This document shows, piece after piece, positions 52,967-61,756 of a stretch of DNA of 64,000 nt. The stretch spans positions 219,407-283,406 of the forward strand of contig JAQUQE010000001.1 in NCBI GenBank assembly GCA_028716225.1, read 5' to 3'. The notes under the pieces are model-generated. The model had not been told where the DNA came from. It saw only the letters and a list, made by a program, of their open reading frames with translations, and did no database searches. The stretch's first letter is position 1. Every line of letters begins with the position of its first letter. The translations under genes and the position numbers were made by a program. The stretch comes from Dehalococcoidales bacterium (GTDB lineage: Bacteria > Chloroflexota > Dehalococcoidia > Dehalococcoidales > UBA5760).

Positions 52967-54481
52967 TTAAGCTTCTTGTATCTCCTTCTTATCTACGCTT
53001 TTCTCTTTAAGCTGGGGGAACAGGATGACCTGGCGGATCGATGTCTGACCGGTGAGCAGCATGACCAGACGGTCGATGCCGACCCCCAGTCCGCCGGTAG
53101 GCGGCATGCCGTACTCCAGAGCGAGCAGGAAGTCTTCATCAATAGCTTCCTCTATTTCACCCTCCGCCCGGCGGCTCTTTTGCTGCTCGATAAAGCGCTT
53201 CCTCTGCTCGAACGGGTCGTTGAGCTCGGTAAATGCGTTGGCAATCTCCATGCCGCCGGCAAAGGCCTCGAAACGCTCTACCAGGTGCTCGTCGTCGGGC
53301 TTAAGCTTGGCCAGAGGCGACATATCAACCGGATGGTGCAAAAGAAAGGTCGGCTGCACGAGGTGCGGTTCGACGAAGTTTGACAGCAGCTCGTCGATCA
53401 GCCTCCCCCGGTCCTTCTCCGGGTCGGCCTCCATTCCCATAGCCAGCATCCTGGCCCGCAGCGAGGCGGCGTCGGGGTATTCCTTAAAGTCGATACCGGC
53501 GCGTTCGATGATTGCCTGGCGCAGCTCGACGCGCTGCCAGGGAGGCTTAAAGCTGATGGTATTCTCCCCGAACCTTACCGCATCCGTGTCCAGCACCTGC
53601 TGGCTGACCTGGTATACCATCTCCTCCAGCATCATCATGACATCGTTATAGTCGGCATAGGCCTGGTAGCTTTCCAGCATGGTGAACTCGGGGTTATGTT
53701 TCGTGGAGAGACCCTCATTACGAAAGATACGCCCCAGCTCATAGACCCGATCGAAACCACCGACAATCAACCTCTTCAGATAGAGCTCAAGGGCGATGCG
53801 CAGATATAAGTCGCGGCCGAGGGCGTGTTGATGAGTAACGAACGGCTGGGCGAGCGCACCACCTGCCGAAGGCTGCAGCACCGGCGTTTCCACCTCAATA
53901 AAACCCCGCTGGTTCAAGAACTGCCGAATTGCGGTAATAATAAGGCTGCGTTTCAAAAAAATATCCCTGGCCTCATTATTGGCAATCAGGTCGAGGTAGC
54001 GCTGCCGGTATCGTGTGTCGATGTCGCTCAGTCCATGCCACTTCTCCGGCAGGGGCTGCAGCGATTTAGCCAGCATGGTGATTTCTTTTACCTCAATACT
54101 GGCTTCTCCGGTCCGGGTACGAAACGGTCTGCCGTGCGCCCCGACGATATCACCGATATCGAGGTCCTTCTTAAGCAGCCTGAGGCTGTCCTCACTGAGA
54201 ATATTCCGGTGGCAGTAGAGCTGGATTTTTCCCGAGCCGTCACGCAAATCAAGAAAGGAGACCTTACCCATCGGCCGGTGCGACATGATCCGCCCGGCAA
54301 CACGAACTTCAATCGCATTTTCTTCAGCCGGGTTCTTCTCTATACCCTCGAGCAGGGCAACAGCCTGCTCCGTGGTATGACTGCGCTGATAGCGGTGGGG
54401 GTAGGGATTGATACCGGCCTCACAAAGCCTCTCCAGCTTTTCCAGTCGCTGCTGGTTGATACGGTCTGCTCTTGATGTCAT
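52967..54481 (-). CDS. lysS: Lysyl-tRNA synthetase, class II
   Basis: The N-terminal OB-fold binds the anticodon (VRVAGRIMSHRPMGKVSFLDLRDGSGKIQLY). The catalytic core has RQRYLDLI, FIEVETPVLQPSAGGALAQPF, FRNEGLSTKHNPEFTMLESYQAYADYNDVM and motif 3 GGLGVGIDRLVMLLTGQTSIRQVILFP. Length 504 residues is normal. It lies upstream of serS in the same direction. Confidence 0.97.
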   Translation of the reverse strand: MTSRADRINQQRLEKLERLCEAGINPYPHRYQRSHTTEQAVALLEGIEKNPAEENAIEVRVAGRIMSHRPMGKVSFLDLRDGSGKIQLYCHRNILSEDSLRLLKKDLDIGDIVGAHGRPFRTRTGEASIEVKEITMLAKSLQPLPEKWHGLSDIDTRYRQRYLDLIANNEARDIFLKRSLIITAIRQFLNQRGFIEVETPVLQPSAGGALAQPFVTHQHALGRDLYLRIALELYLKRLIVGGFDRVYELGRIFRNEGLSTKHNPEFTMLESYQAYADYNDVMMMLEEMVYQVSQQVLDTDAVRFGENTISFKPPWQRVELRQAIIERAGIDFKEYPDAASLRARMLAMGMEADPEKDRGRLIDELLSNFVEPHLVQPTFLLHHPVDMSPLAKLKPDDEHLVERFEAFAGGMEIANAFTELNDPFEQRKRFIEQQKSRRAEGEIEEAIDEDFLLALEYGMPPTGGLGVGIDRLVMLLTGQTSIRQVILFPQLKEKSVDKKEIQEA

Positions 54482-54593
54482 CTCTTACTCTATCCTCACA
54501 TAATTGGTGCTATGAAACGGTAGCTCTTAAGCGGAATTATGTCTTAATGGTTATTATATGAGTTCCGAACGTCATAGTAAAGCAGATTCTACA

Positions 54594-55349
54594 CTACCCT
54601 TTCAGCGTATCCAGCCAGGCGGTTGACTTGACCTCCCGCTCCAGCAGGTAGTGTAGATACCCCCTCATGATTCCCTCTAACTCGCGGGACAGATCACGGT
54701 CTATCTTCAGTTTTTCGGCTGTGGCAAGGTCGTTATCCTGCAGCCACCTTAATACCTTGATGGCGTTTACCGATATGCGATGGGCCGGGAGCTGACTGTT
54801 TGAGCAACCCGGGCACAGCACGCCGCCGGCAGGGGCAGAGAAGTAGTTGGGCACCGGTTCCAGAGGCAGGCGGCAGGAGATACAGCAGCCGAGCTGAGGC
54901 CGGTAGCCGACCAGACTGAGCAGGTGTAGCTCAAAGGAACGCAAGATCACCTCGCTGTTACTCTTCAGGCAGAGGCTCCGCATCGTCTCCAGCAGCAGCT
55001 GGAAGAGGGGCTGGTTCTCAACACTATCGGCGGTGAACTGGTTGATCAGTTCGATAGCATAAAGGGCATAGGAAGTGAGCTCCAAATCGCTTTTCAGGGG
55101 GAGGAAGCTGTCTATCGTCTGGCTGCCGGTTACCGTATCCAGGTTGCGTCCCCGGGCCAGTGAGACCGTACTGTAGGTCAGGAGCTCAAGGTGACCCGCC
55201 ATCTTGCTCCTGGGGCGCCGCACCCCCTTGGCCACACCCTGAATCTTGCCCAGATGGGGAGTATAGAAGGTCAGGATTCTATCCGCCTCACCGAGCTTGA
55301 CCTTCTTGATAATAATGGCTTCGGTCTGGTAGTTCCGCGGCTTGGACAA
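54594..55349 (-). CDS. recO: DNA repair protein RecO
   Basis: Works with RecF and RecR to load RecA on SSB-coated single strands. The N-terminal OB-fold reads TEAIIIKKVKLGEADRILTFYTPHLGKIQGVAKGVRRPRSKMAGHLELLT. A zinc site is visible in CCISCRLPL and GVLCPGC. Length 251 residues. It uses TTG 55349 with AGGAG ten bases upstream. It lies 47 bases after recR. Confidence 0.93.
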   Translation of the reverse strand: MSKPRNYQTEAIIIKKVKLGEADRILTFYTPHLGKIQGVAKGVRRPRSKMAGHLELLTYSTVSLARGRNLDTVTGSQTIDSFLPLKSDLELTSYALYAIELINQFTADSVENQPLFQLLLETMRSLCLKSNSEVILRSFELHLLSLVGYRPQLGCCISCRLPLEPVPNYFSAPAGGVLCPGCSNSQLPAHRISVNAIKVLRWLQDNDLATAEKLKIDRDLSRELEGIMRGYLHYLLEREVKSTAWLDTLKG

Positions 55350-55396
55350 AGAGGCTGTGCTCCTTCGGGCTACTATATAGGGACCGGCACTAAGGG

Positions 55397-56008
55397 CTAG
55401 ATATCCTGTCGTCCTTCAATAGCCCGGGTCAGGGTAACATCGTCGGCGTATTCCAGTTCGGTGCCGAAAGGCAATCCCCTAGCCAGACGGGTAACCCTGA
55501 TACCCAGGGGCGAGATAACCTTCTTGAGATAAAGGGCAGTCTGCTCCCCCTCGAGATTGGTATTGGTTGCCATAATGACCTCGCTTATCGAGCCGTTCTG
55601 CAGCCGGTTGAGCAACTCGGTAATCCGTATGTCTTTAGCACCTACTCCCTCGGTAGGCGAGATAGCGCCATGGAGGACATGGTAGAGTCCATGATAGATT
55701 CCGGTGTGCTCCAGGGCCAGAATATCCTGCGGCTGTTCAATAATACAGACCTGAGTGCGATCGCGCCGGTCGTCACAACAGATACTACAGGGATCAGTCT
55801 CGGTAACATTAAAGCAAACTGAGCAGAGCCGGGTCTCCTTTTTCACCGACAGGATGGCATCAGCCAGCAGGGCGGATTGCTCTTCAGGGGCACGCAGGAT
55901 ATGATAGGCGATTCTCTGAGCGCTCTTCACCCCGATACCGGGCAGCTTATTAAGCTCACGGATAAGCCTGGCTACTGCGCCAACGCCGGGTGATGATTCT
56001 CGATCCAT
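55397..56008 (-). CDS. recR: Recombination protein RecR
   Basis: A 203-residue RecR: helix-hairpin-helix [17 protein letters not shown], the zinc finger CSVC...CSIC (residues about 57-75), the Toprim core [31 protein letters not shown], and the Walker-like tail [40 protein letters not shown] precedes ATG 56008. The dnaX-ybaB-recR order is conserved in bacteria; recO follows here too. Confidence 0.97.
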   Translation of the reverse strand: MDRESSPGVGAVARLIRELNKLPGIGVKSAQRIAYHILRAPEEQSALLADAILSVKKETRLCSVCFNVTETDPCSICCDDRRDRTQVCIIEQPQDILALEHTGIYHGLYHVLHGAISPTEGVGAKDIRITELLNRLQNGSISEVIMATNTNLEGEQTALYLKKVISPLGIRVTRLARGLPFGTELEYADDVTLTRAIEGRQDI

Positions 56009-56065
56009 ACTTTCTCCCTTTCTCTCCCTTAAAGAGGGGCCGGTTCTTGATTACGCAATACGGGT

Positions 56066-56371
56066 TTAAAAAAGACCGGGCATCTTAAGGCCGCCGGTGA
56101 GGCTCTTTAACTTGCTGGCGGCAGCCTTCTGTGATTTAGTCAGGGCTTCACTTACTGCTTTCACTACCAGTTCTTCCAGAACCCCCGCTTTATCAGGATC
56201 GATTACCCCGGGTGAGATTGTAATCGATTTTATCTTTTGCTGTCCGTCGGCCGTTACCTTAACGGCGCCCTTGCCTGAACTGGCTTCGACGATGGTATTA
56301 CTCAGCTCTTCCTGAATCTTGTCCATCCTTGCTTTGAGTTCTCGGGCCTGATTCATTTGAGATAGGTTCAT
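56066..56371 (-). CDS. ybaB: YbaB/EbfC nucleoid-associated protein
   Basis: A 101-residue DNA-binding protein of the YbaB/EbfC family: QMNQARELKARMDKIQEELSN, VKVTADGQQKIKSITISPGVI, LVVKAVSEALTKSQ and a Gly/Leu-rich end. It binds DNA as a dimer. The gene overlaps the end of dnaX by four bases, in the usual dnaX-ybaB-recR cluster. Confidence 0.93.
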   Translation of the reverse strand: MNLSQMNQARELKARMDKIQEELSNTIVEASSGKGAVKVTADGQQKIKSITISPGVIDPDKAGVLEELVVKAVSEALTKSQKAAASKLKSLTGGLKMPGLF

Positions 56372-57999
56372 TTCTCCTCCGCGTCAATAATTTGTGCTCC
56401 CATATTCAATACCGCCTCCACCAGGTGGTTATCTTCCGGCTGGTAGATACAGTCTACCCGGCAGGGATGACCGACAAAACTACTGATAATCTTTTCCGCC
56501 ACCTGCCGGTTTTGCGGTTTTTCCATATTATCCTTGTGGATGGGGAACTTAAAAGCCAGCACTACGGTATCGTCGCTAAATGACACCGGCCTGCCGGAGC
56601 TTCTAAGAAAGGCAACTGCCGGGGTTTTCTGGGTATCCGCCGGGGCATTCTCGATGATCCGCTTCCAGTTCTGCCTCAGGAATTCAAGCTCACTGCCCGG
56701 TTCGGGCGGAGCAACCGGAGTTCCCTCCGATGGCGGCGGGACTTCAACTGCGCCTGGCCCGGCTTCCGGTTGGGCGGGCGACGGCGAAGCGACCTCAGCC
56801 GCCCCGGTTTTAGCTGATGACGGCTCAGTGGGAACAGGAACCTGGGGAGGCGAAGATACGCCAGCCGGCTTTTGCACTTTAGGTCGAGCTTGTTTTGCCT
56901 GAATCTTGGGCGCCTCCTCTGGTGTCAGGACACAGTCAACCAGCGCCAGCTCCAGCGGCAGTGTAGAGTAGCTATCGAAACCGCCGGACTCCAGTTGACC
57001 GAATAGTTTGACCGCCTTCAGTATCTGTGGTAGTGAGGCCTTAAGTGCTATCTCCTTTAGTTCTGCCAAGTCCTCACCAGGGAGATCAATATCATCGCCG
57101 GCACCAGTCTTGACCAGCAGCAGTGCCCTGAGGTACTCCACCAGCTCCCGGTTAAACGGTCGCAGGTCCAGCCCGTTGCCGCTGATGCTGTGTATCGTCC
57201 TGATTCCAGCAGCAATATCATTATCCATGATGTGCTTCAGCATCTCTCCGGCCCGCCGGTCCCCGCTGATACCAAGGGTAGCCTGAGCCTGCGGAAGACC
57301 TATTTCGGTACCGTAATAGGTGATAAGCTGCTCCAGAATATTTTCGGCATCACGCAGGCTGCCGGTAGCGCTCCTGGCGATAAGCCGCAGCGTCTCCGGT
57401 TTGACCTCAACGCCTTCCGAACTGCAGATGTGGCCTAGCCGGGAGACGACATCAGACTGGGCGATACGGCGGAAATCGAAGTGCTGGCACCGGGATAGAA
57501 CCGTGGGCAGGACCTTATGAGCCTCGGTAGTAGCCAGGACAAAGATTACATGGGGCGGCGGCTCCTCCAACGTCTTTAAGAGAGCATTAGAGGCGCTGGT
57601 ACTGAGCATATGGACTTCGTCTATGATATATACCTTGTAACGGGCTTCACCGGGAGTATAGTTGGCTCTCTCACGCAAGTCACGAATGTTATCAACACCG
57701 GTGTTGCTGGCAGCATCAATCTCGATAACATCCAGCGCTCTGCCTTCGGTTATCGCCCGGCACATCGAACAATTATTGCACGGTTCATCCTGCCCGTTAG
57801 TGCTCAGGCAATTGACCGCCTTAGCCAGGATACGCCCGGTGCTGGTCTTACCGGTGCCCCGCGGGCCACAGAAGAGATAGGCATGGGCAACCCGGCTGCT
57901 CTTCAGGGCATTAAGCAACGTGCGAGTCACCTGCTCCTGACCGACTACCTCCGCCAGGGTCTGCGGCCGCCACTTACGATAAAAAACTTGAGAAGCCAT
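56368..57999 (-). CDS. dnaX: DNA polymerase III subunits gamma/tau
   Basis: Clamp-loader ATPase of 543 residues. Walker A is GPRGTGKTSTGRILAKAVNC; the zinc-binding cysteines are in CLSTNGQDEPCNNCSMC; Walker B/DEAH-type motif is IDEVHMLSTSA; sensor 1 is VLATTEAHKVLPTVLSRC. The last 170 residues are a Pro/Ala-rich linker and a tau-like end. I see no obvious A-rich slippage site. ATG 57999 has no Shine-Dalgarno sequence and lies about 10 bases from a -10 box, so its message may be nearly leaderless. Confidence 0.96.
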   Translation of the reverse strand: MASQVFYRKWRPQTLAEVVGQEQVTRTLLNALKSSRVAHAYLFCGPRGTGKTSTGRILAKAVNCLSTNGQDEPCNNCSMCRAITEGRALDVIEIDAASNTGVDNIRDLRERANYTPGEARYKVYIIDEVHMLSTSASNALLKTLEEPPPHVIFVLATTEAHKVLPTVLSRCQHFDFRRIAQSDVVSRLGHICSSEGVEVKPETLRLIARSATGSLRDAENILEQLITYYGTEIGLPQAQATLGISGDRRAGEMLKHIMDNDIAAGIRTIHSISGNGLDLRPFNRELVEYLRALLLVKTGAGDDIDLPGEDLAELKEIALKASLPQILKAVKLFGQLESGGFDSYSTLPLELALVDCVLTPEEAPKIQAKQARPKVQKPAGVSSPPQVPVPTEPSSAKTGAAEVASPSPAQPEAGPGAVEVPPPSEGTPVAPPEPGSELEFLRQNWKRIIENAPADTQKTPAVAFLRSSGRPVSFSDDTVVLAFKFPIHKDNMEKPQNRQVAEKIISSFVGHPCRVDCIYQPEDNHLVEAVLNMGAQIIDAEEK

Positions 58000-58009
58000 A
58001 GCTTATGCT

Positions 58010-58040
58010 ATTATACCCTATGACACTGTCTGGTTGCCAA
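58010..58040 (-). promoter_or_regulatory. Putative dnaX promoter
   Basis: On the minus strand TTGGCA (58040-58035) and a perfect TATAAT (58015-58010) are separated by 19 bases, one or two more than ideal. Start expected near 58003, four bases from the ATG of dnaX. Confidence 0.5.
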
Positions 58041-58096
58041 GACCTCTCGAAGCAATCGCAATCGGGATGATTGCCCGGTTTCTGAAAAAACTCGCC

Positions 58097-58133
58097 AAAA
58101 AAGATATCCCTCTTAATTAATAAGAGGGATATC
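58097..58133 (-). terminator. Terminator of the first tubulin-like gene
   Basis: Arms GATATCCCTCTTA (58103-58115) and TAAGAGGGATATC (58121-58133) pair perfectly around five bases. On the minus strand the stem is followed at once by six T residues (58102-58097). It lies 25 bases after the stop of the gene at 58158 and isolates it from dnaX. Confidence 0.88.
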
Positions 58134-58157
58134 ATGGGTAAACATTCCCACTACCGG

Positions 58158-59330
58158 TTATAACAGCGATGGGATATCTTTTGCGGCATCGTCAATATCT
58201 TGGAGCTTACAGGCCGCCTCTTCTCTCTTCCTCCGAATCTCTTCGATAACCGTAGTTGAGAGAGCGTAGTAGCTCTTTATCTTTGTTGAAGTATCGAGCT
58301 CCGATAGTATCACGGTGACGTCCAGAACGCCCTTCTGCCTGGGGTAGTCACCGCTGCGTATTATCGCCTTCGGGGCGATGTCTCTCATGTAATCGCCGAG
58401 CTCCTTAACCAGATCCATATTCATTTCCCTGGCCGGTGCGGAAAGAAGATAGAGGGCACGGTTGGCATCCTGGGGATTACAGGCAAGCGAAAGCTCACTC
58501 AGGGCCTCATCCATAGCCTGTATTCCCTTGTGGGTCTCGGTACTCTTATCCCTGAAGTTCCGTGTCTGCCGGAACGGTCTGATCATAGAAAGGGGTGATT
58601 TACCATAGCCGATTACCGTCCAGCCCGATACGGTCTGCAGGATATCCCCGGCGTCAAGCGTCTTCGCTCCGATGTTCTTTCGTTTTTTCTCCTCGCCGGC
58701 ACAGAGCAGATTATAGAACGGCTCCACTATCAGCGCGTTGATGGCAGCAATATTGTTTCTGATTGAAGAGTCCTTACGAATATACCGCTGGTTATCGACA
58801 AGAATCACCGCATCGGCCACCGCGTTGACCGATTTCAGGCAGGTGGCAGTATTATAAATAGTCCTCTCTTCGTTGTTTTCTTCGTGCTCAAACGGCAGGA
58901 TAATAAGGTTATAGACCGGTTTATCCGCATAGCGCTCCTTGATCAGTTTGGTCACTACCGGAATTGAGCCGGAGCCGGTGCCGCCGGCGGAACTGGCCAC
59001 CAGCAAGAAGGCATCCGACTCCAGAAAGCGCGGAGTAACCCTTATCGCGTCGACAATCTTATCGCTATCCTCTTTGGCTATCTCAGCCCCCAGCTCATTA
59101 ATCTTGCCGACTCCGTGGCCGCCGGTCCGGCGCCCACCGATAAGAATTCTATGCTTATAATCGGACTTGATTGCCTGCAGGCCGCTTAAGTCAGCCGAGT
59201 CCGAGTTTACCGCGAAGGCACCGGTCACTATCTCTATGCCCCGATTGCTGCGTGCGCGAGCGTTCAAGCGGGCAAACTCATCGGCAACTCTACCGCCACA
59301 TTGTCCAAAACCAATAACTACTAATTTCAT
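58158..59330 (-). CDS. FtsZ/tubulin-like GTPase, paralogue 1
   Basis: A 390-residue protein of the tubulin/FtsZ superfamily but not canonical FtsZ. Residues 1-12 read MKLVVIGFGQCGG (the T1 glycine loop), the tubulin signature GGTGSG is at 116-121, and the T7 catalytic loop shows LDAGD (225-229), keeping the two Asp of FtsZ (NLDFAD). NELGAE and YNTATCLKS are shared with its paralogue. The C-terminal domain is followed by a charged helix and the tail KDIPSLL. It should bind GTP and polymerise; role unknown (membrane remodelling or positioning are guesses). A strong promoter and terminator make it a single-gene unit. Confidence 0.86.
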   Translation of the reverse strand: MKLVVIGFGQCGGRVADEFARLNARARSNRGIEIVTGAFAVNSDSADLSGLQAIKSDYKHRILIGGRRTGGHGVGKINELGAEIAKEDSDKIVDAIRVTPRFLESDAFLLVASSAGGTGSGSIPVVTKLIKERYADKPVYNLIILPFEHEENNEERTIYNTATCLKSVNAVADAVILVDNQRYIRKDSSIRNNIAAINALIVEPFYNLLCAGEEKKRKNIGAKTLDAGDILQTVSGWTVIGYGKSPLSMIRPFRQTRNFRDKSTETHKGIQAMDEALSELSLACNPQDANRALYLLSAPAREMNMDLVKELGDYMRDIAPKAIIRSGDYPRQKGVLDVTVILSELDTSTKIKSYYALSTTVIEEIRRKREEAACKLQDIDDAAKDIPSLL

Positions 59331-59359
59331 TTCCTATCTCCGGCGTCAATAGTTTCACC

Positions 59360-59389
59360 ATTTTAGTCATACTCGCCGTACAATGTCAA
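59360..59389 (-). promoter_or_regulatory. Promoter of tubulin-like gene 1
   Basis: On the minus strand TTGACA (59389-59384) and TAAAAT (59365-59360) with an 18-base spacer; start near 59353, 23 bases before the ATG. The second tubulin-like gene has the same two boxes. Confidence 0.72.
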
Positions 59390-59581
59390 TTACTATATCG
59401 GGTGAGATGCCTATTCGGCCAAAATAGCTTGAGCAGCGGTAGTCCTGTACATTGGTATATATTGCAAAACTAATTGACCTATCATAAAATAGGGAATACG
59501 CAACAAGAAGAGAACTCATCCACATTGCCGGAATGTCATGTTGTTATTCTTAATCAAAGTCTTTAGGGGTTGTTAAGAGGT

Positions 59582-61057
59582 ATGGAAGACGGAACCGGAG
59601 CAATTGATAAGGCGGTGGCTAGGGCAGAAACACTGAGTAAATCGGCTATCGAAGCTGCCGAGGCAACGATAAGGATAGCTCAAGAAGCGATTGCCAGAGC
59701 TGAGGAATTAGGCAAATCAACCAGGAAAGCAGCCGAGGAAGGGACCCGATCGTCCAAAAAGGCGGTAGCCAAGGCAGAAAAGGTAGCCAAGGAAGCTGAA
59801 GAATCTACCGAAGCATCGTCTAAGGCTTTCACAGAAGCAATAGCCAGAGCCGAGGAAACGGTCGAGTCAACGAGAGATGCCCTCAAGAACCTGACCAAGA
59901 CCTTTGAGGCCTCGGTTACTCAAGCGGAGAGAACGGTTAAGGAAGCCAAGGAAGCTGCTGAGGCATCAATCAAAGAGTCCACGGAAAAGATGAACCGGGC
60001 CGAGAGGGCCAGTGCCGCCGCCAGGGAGATTGCGGAAGAGGCCAGAAATATCTCCCGCCAAGCGATAACCAAGGTAGAAGAGGTAGAGAAGCTAGCCAGG
60101 AAATTTTCCGAGGAAGCGATTAAAGCTTCCCGCAAGGCGGTGGACGAGGCGGAGAAGGCCAGTAAAGCACTCGAAGAGTCTACCGCAATATCGACCAGGG
60201 GTTTTGATAAAGCGATAAGCAGTGCCGAAGAAACGACCAAATGGTCGCAGGAGACTATCGAGACAGCTAGCGCTACCTTCGACAGGACTATTACCGGTGC
60301 CGAAGGGGTACGCGAAAAAGCTAAGGAATCCGTTGAGCTGATGAGAAAGTCCTCACAAGAAGCGGTAGCCAGAGCCGATAAACTAAGCAAAGAGGTTCAA
60401 GAGACGGCTGATTTAGCGAAACGAAACACTAATGAAGCTGTCAGCGCGGTGATAGCCAGAGCCGAGGAAATAATCAAAGAGGTTCGGGAAATTGCCGAGT
60501 CATCGACCGCTGCTTCCCGGGAAGCTTTGAACATGGTAGAGGAGACGGGTAAAATGGCCAGGGAGGCGGCCAACGAAGCAGCTCGGTTATCCAAGGAGGC
60601 AATAGCCAAGGCAGAGGAGATAGGTAGAGGGGCCAGAGAGGCAGCCGAGGCAGCGAAGCGCGAGGCACAGCAGGCATCCGAAATGGCCAGACAGGCAGCC
60701 AAAGAGGCCGCCGAGACTTCAATCAGAGCATTCGAGGCGGCGATTAATCGGGGTGTGGAAACCACTCGATTTTCAGAGGAGAGGCACAGACCGGCACCAA
60801 GCCGTTCCGAGGAGCAAGACAAACCGGTGGAGAAACCTGCCGAAGCACCGCTGAGTCAGATTGAAAAATCTATCGAGACCTCAATAAGCCGCACCACCGG
60901 GAAAAACAAGGAAGCGGAGCCAGTCGAAGAGGCACAATCAGAGCAGAGTAAAGAAGAAGCCGAGAGAGAGTCGGCGAGGATCGTAGACAAACGCCTCGAG
61001 TTCCTGGCCAGGATGTATGCCACTAAGAAAGAGAAACTCAGTAAGGAGGAGGAATAA
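59582..61057 (+). CDS. Long Ala/Glu/Lys-rich helical repeat protein
   Basis: A 491-residue protein almost wholly predicted as amphipathic helix. Irregular repeats of 11-22 residues recur, such as EAIARAEELGKSTRKAAEE and AIARAEETVESTRDALKN, with Ala at the small face and Glu/Lys outside, recalling apolipoprotein-like or LEA-like coils. No signal peptide, membrane helix or enzyme motif. The tail is charged and Pro-containing (about residues 385-430), followed by a final helix. ATG 59582 is preferred; TTG 59570 is in frame too. It is divergent from tubulin-like gene 1 and 95 bases before a second coiled-coil gene. Confidence 0.78.
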   Translation: MEDGTGAIDKAVARAETLSKSAIEAAEATIRIAQEAIARAEELGKSTRKAAEEGTRSSKKAVAKAEKVAKEAEESTEASSKAFTEAIARAEETVESTRDALKNLTKTFEASVTQAERTVKEAKEAAEASIKESTEKMNRAERASAAAREIAEEARNISRQAITKVEEVEKLARKFSEEAIKASRKAVDEAEKASKALEESTAISTRGFDKAISSAEETTKWSQETIETASATFDRTITGAEGVREKAKESVELMRKSSQEAVARADKLSKEVQETADLAKRNTNEAVSAVIARAEEIIKEVREIAESSTAASREALNMVEETGKMAREAANEAARLSKEAIAKAEEIGRGAREAAEAAKREAQQASEMARQAAKEAAETSIRAFEAAINRGVETTRFSEERHRPAPSRSEEQDKPVEKPAEAPLSQIEKSIETSISRTTGKNKEAEPVEEAQSEQSKEEAERESARIVDKRLEFLARMYATKKEKLSKEEE

Positions 61058-61152
61058 AGGGCTGAAAATATGCAGTTTCTTAAAATAAGTCCCTACTCTT
61101 CCGTAACAGTAAAAGTACTCGTAACAAAACAGAGCGAAGGAGGACCAGATTA

Positions 61153-61692
61153 ATGAATCAAGGAGCGCAAACTCCCAAAGACCGTGAGCAAGCGGAGAAA
61201 ACAGCGAAACAGGTGAAACAACAGGCGGCACCACCTGAAAACGCTCAGGAACGCCCGGCAACATCCTTGAGTGAGATCCTGGGGCGGGCAGAAAAAGCAT
61301 ACGCTGCCTATATGGAAGCACAAAAGGAAGTAACCACAGCCTACCGGGTAAGCGAACTGGAAGCAGAAAAGACCTACAAAGACACCGAGCAGCAAGCGAG
61401 GAATGCCTGTAATGCAAGCATCAAACAGGCATTCAAGAGCCGTGACGAGGTAATCGAGAAAGCCATGAAGTCACGCGATGAGGCCAAAGCTCAGGCTGAG
61501 ATGGCCTATAGGGCTGCCATGGATCAGGCGGAAAAGACCTACAAGGATAAAGAACTAACGGCACATGGCGCCTTTGACGAGGATGTAAGTTCGGCCATGA
61601 AGACCTGTGAAACGACTATAGCTCAAGCCTGGAAAAAACGCGGGGAGATTATCGAACAAGCCTGGAACATCTATAACAAGGCCGCCGGGTGA
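61153..61692 (+). CDS. Coiled-coil protein with internal repeats
   Basis: A 179-residue helical protein. After a polar N-terminus (35 residues with several Pro) comes a repeat containing AEKAYAAYMEAQKEV, AEKTYKDTEQQARNACNAS, AEKTYKDKELTAHGAF and ending AWNIYNKAAG; the unit AEKTYKD occurs twice, 66 residues apart. Function unknown. The strong GGAGGA before ATG 61153 shows it is translated. It is the partner of the helical protein at 59582 and convergent with tubulin-like gene 2, 64 bases away. Confidence 0.78.
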   Translation: MNQGAQTPKDREQAEKTAKQVKQQAAPPENAQERPATSLSEILGRAEKAYAAYMEAQKEVTTAYRVSELEAEKTYKDTEQQARNACNASIKQAFKSRDEVIEKAMKSRDEAKAQAEMAYRAAMDQAEKTYKDKELTAHGAFDEDVSSAMKTCETTIAQAWKKRGEIIEQAWNIYNKAAG

Positions 61693-61756
61693 AGCACAAA
61701 GCAAGGTGAGTCCTACTCAATTACTGCAACTGGTATTTAACCGAGCGTCCGGTCAA

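Noticed and set aside
51827-53383. Open frame of 518 codons on the plus strand
   Set aside because: It runs antisense across serS and the end of lysS, has no binding site or family motifs, and comes from the codon bias of those real genes.
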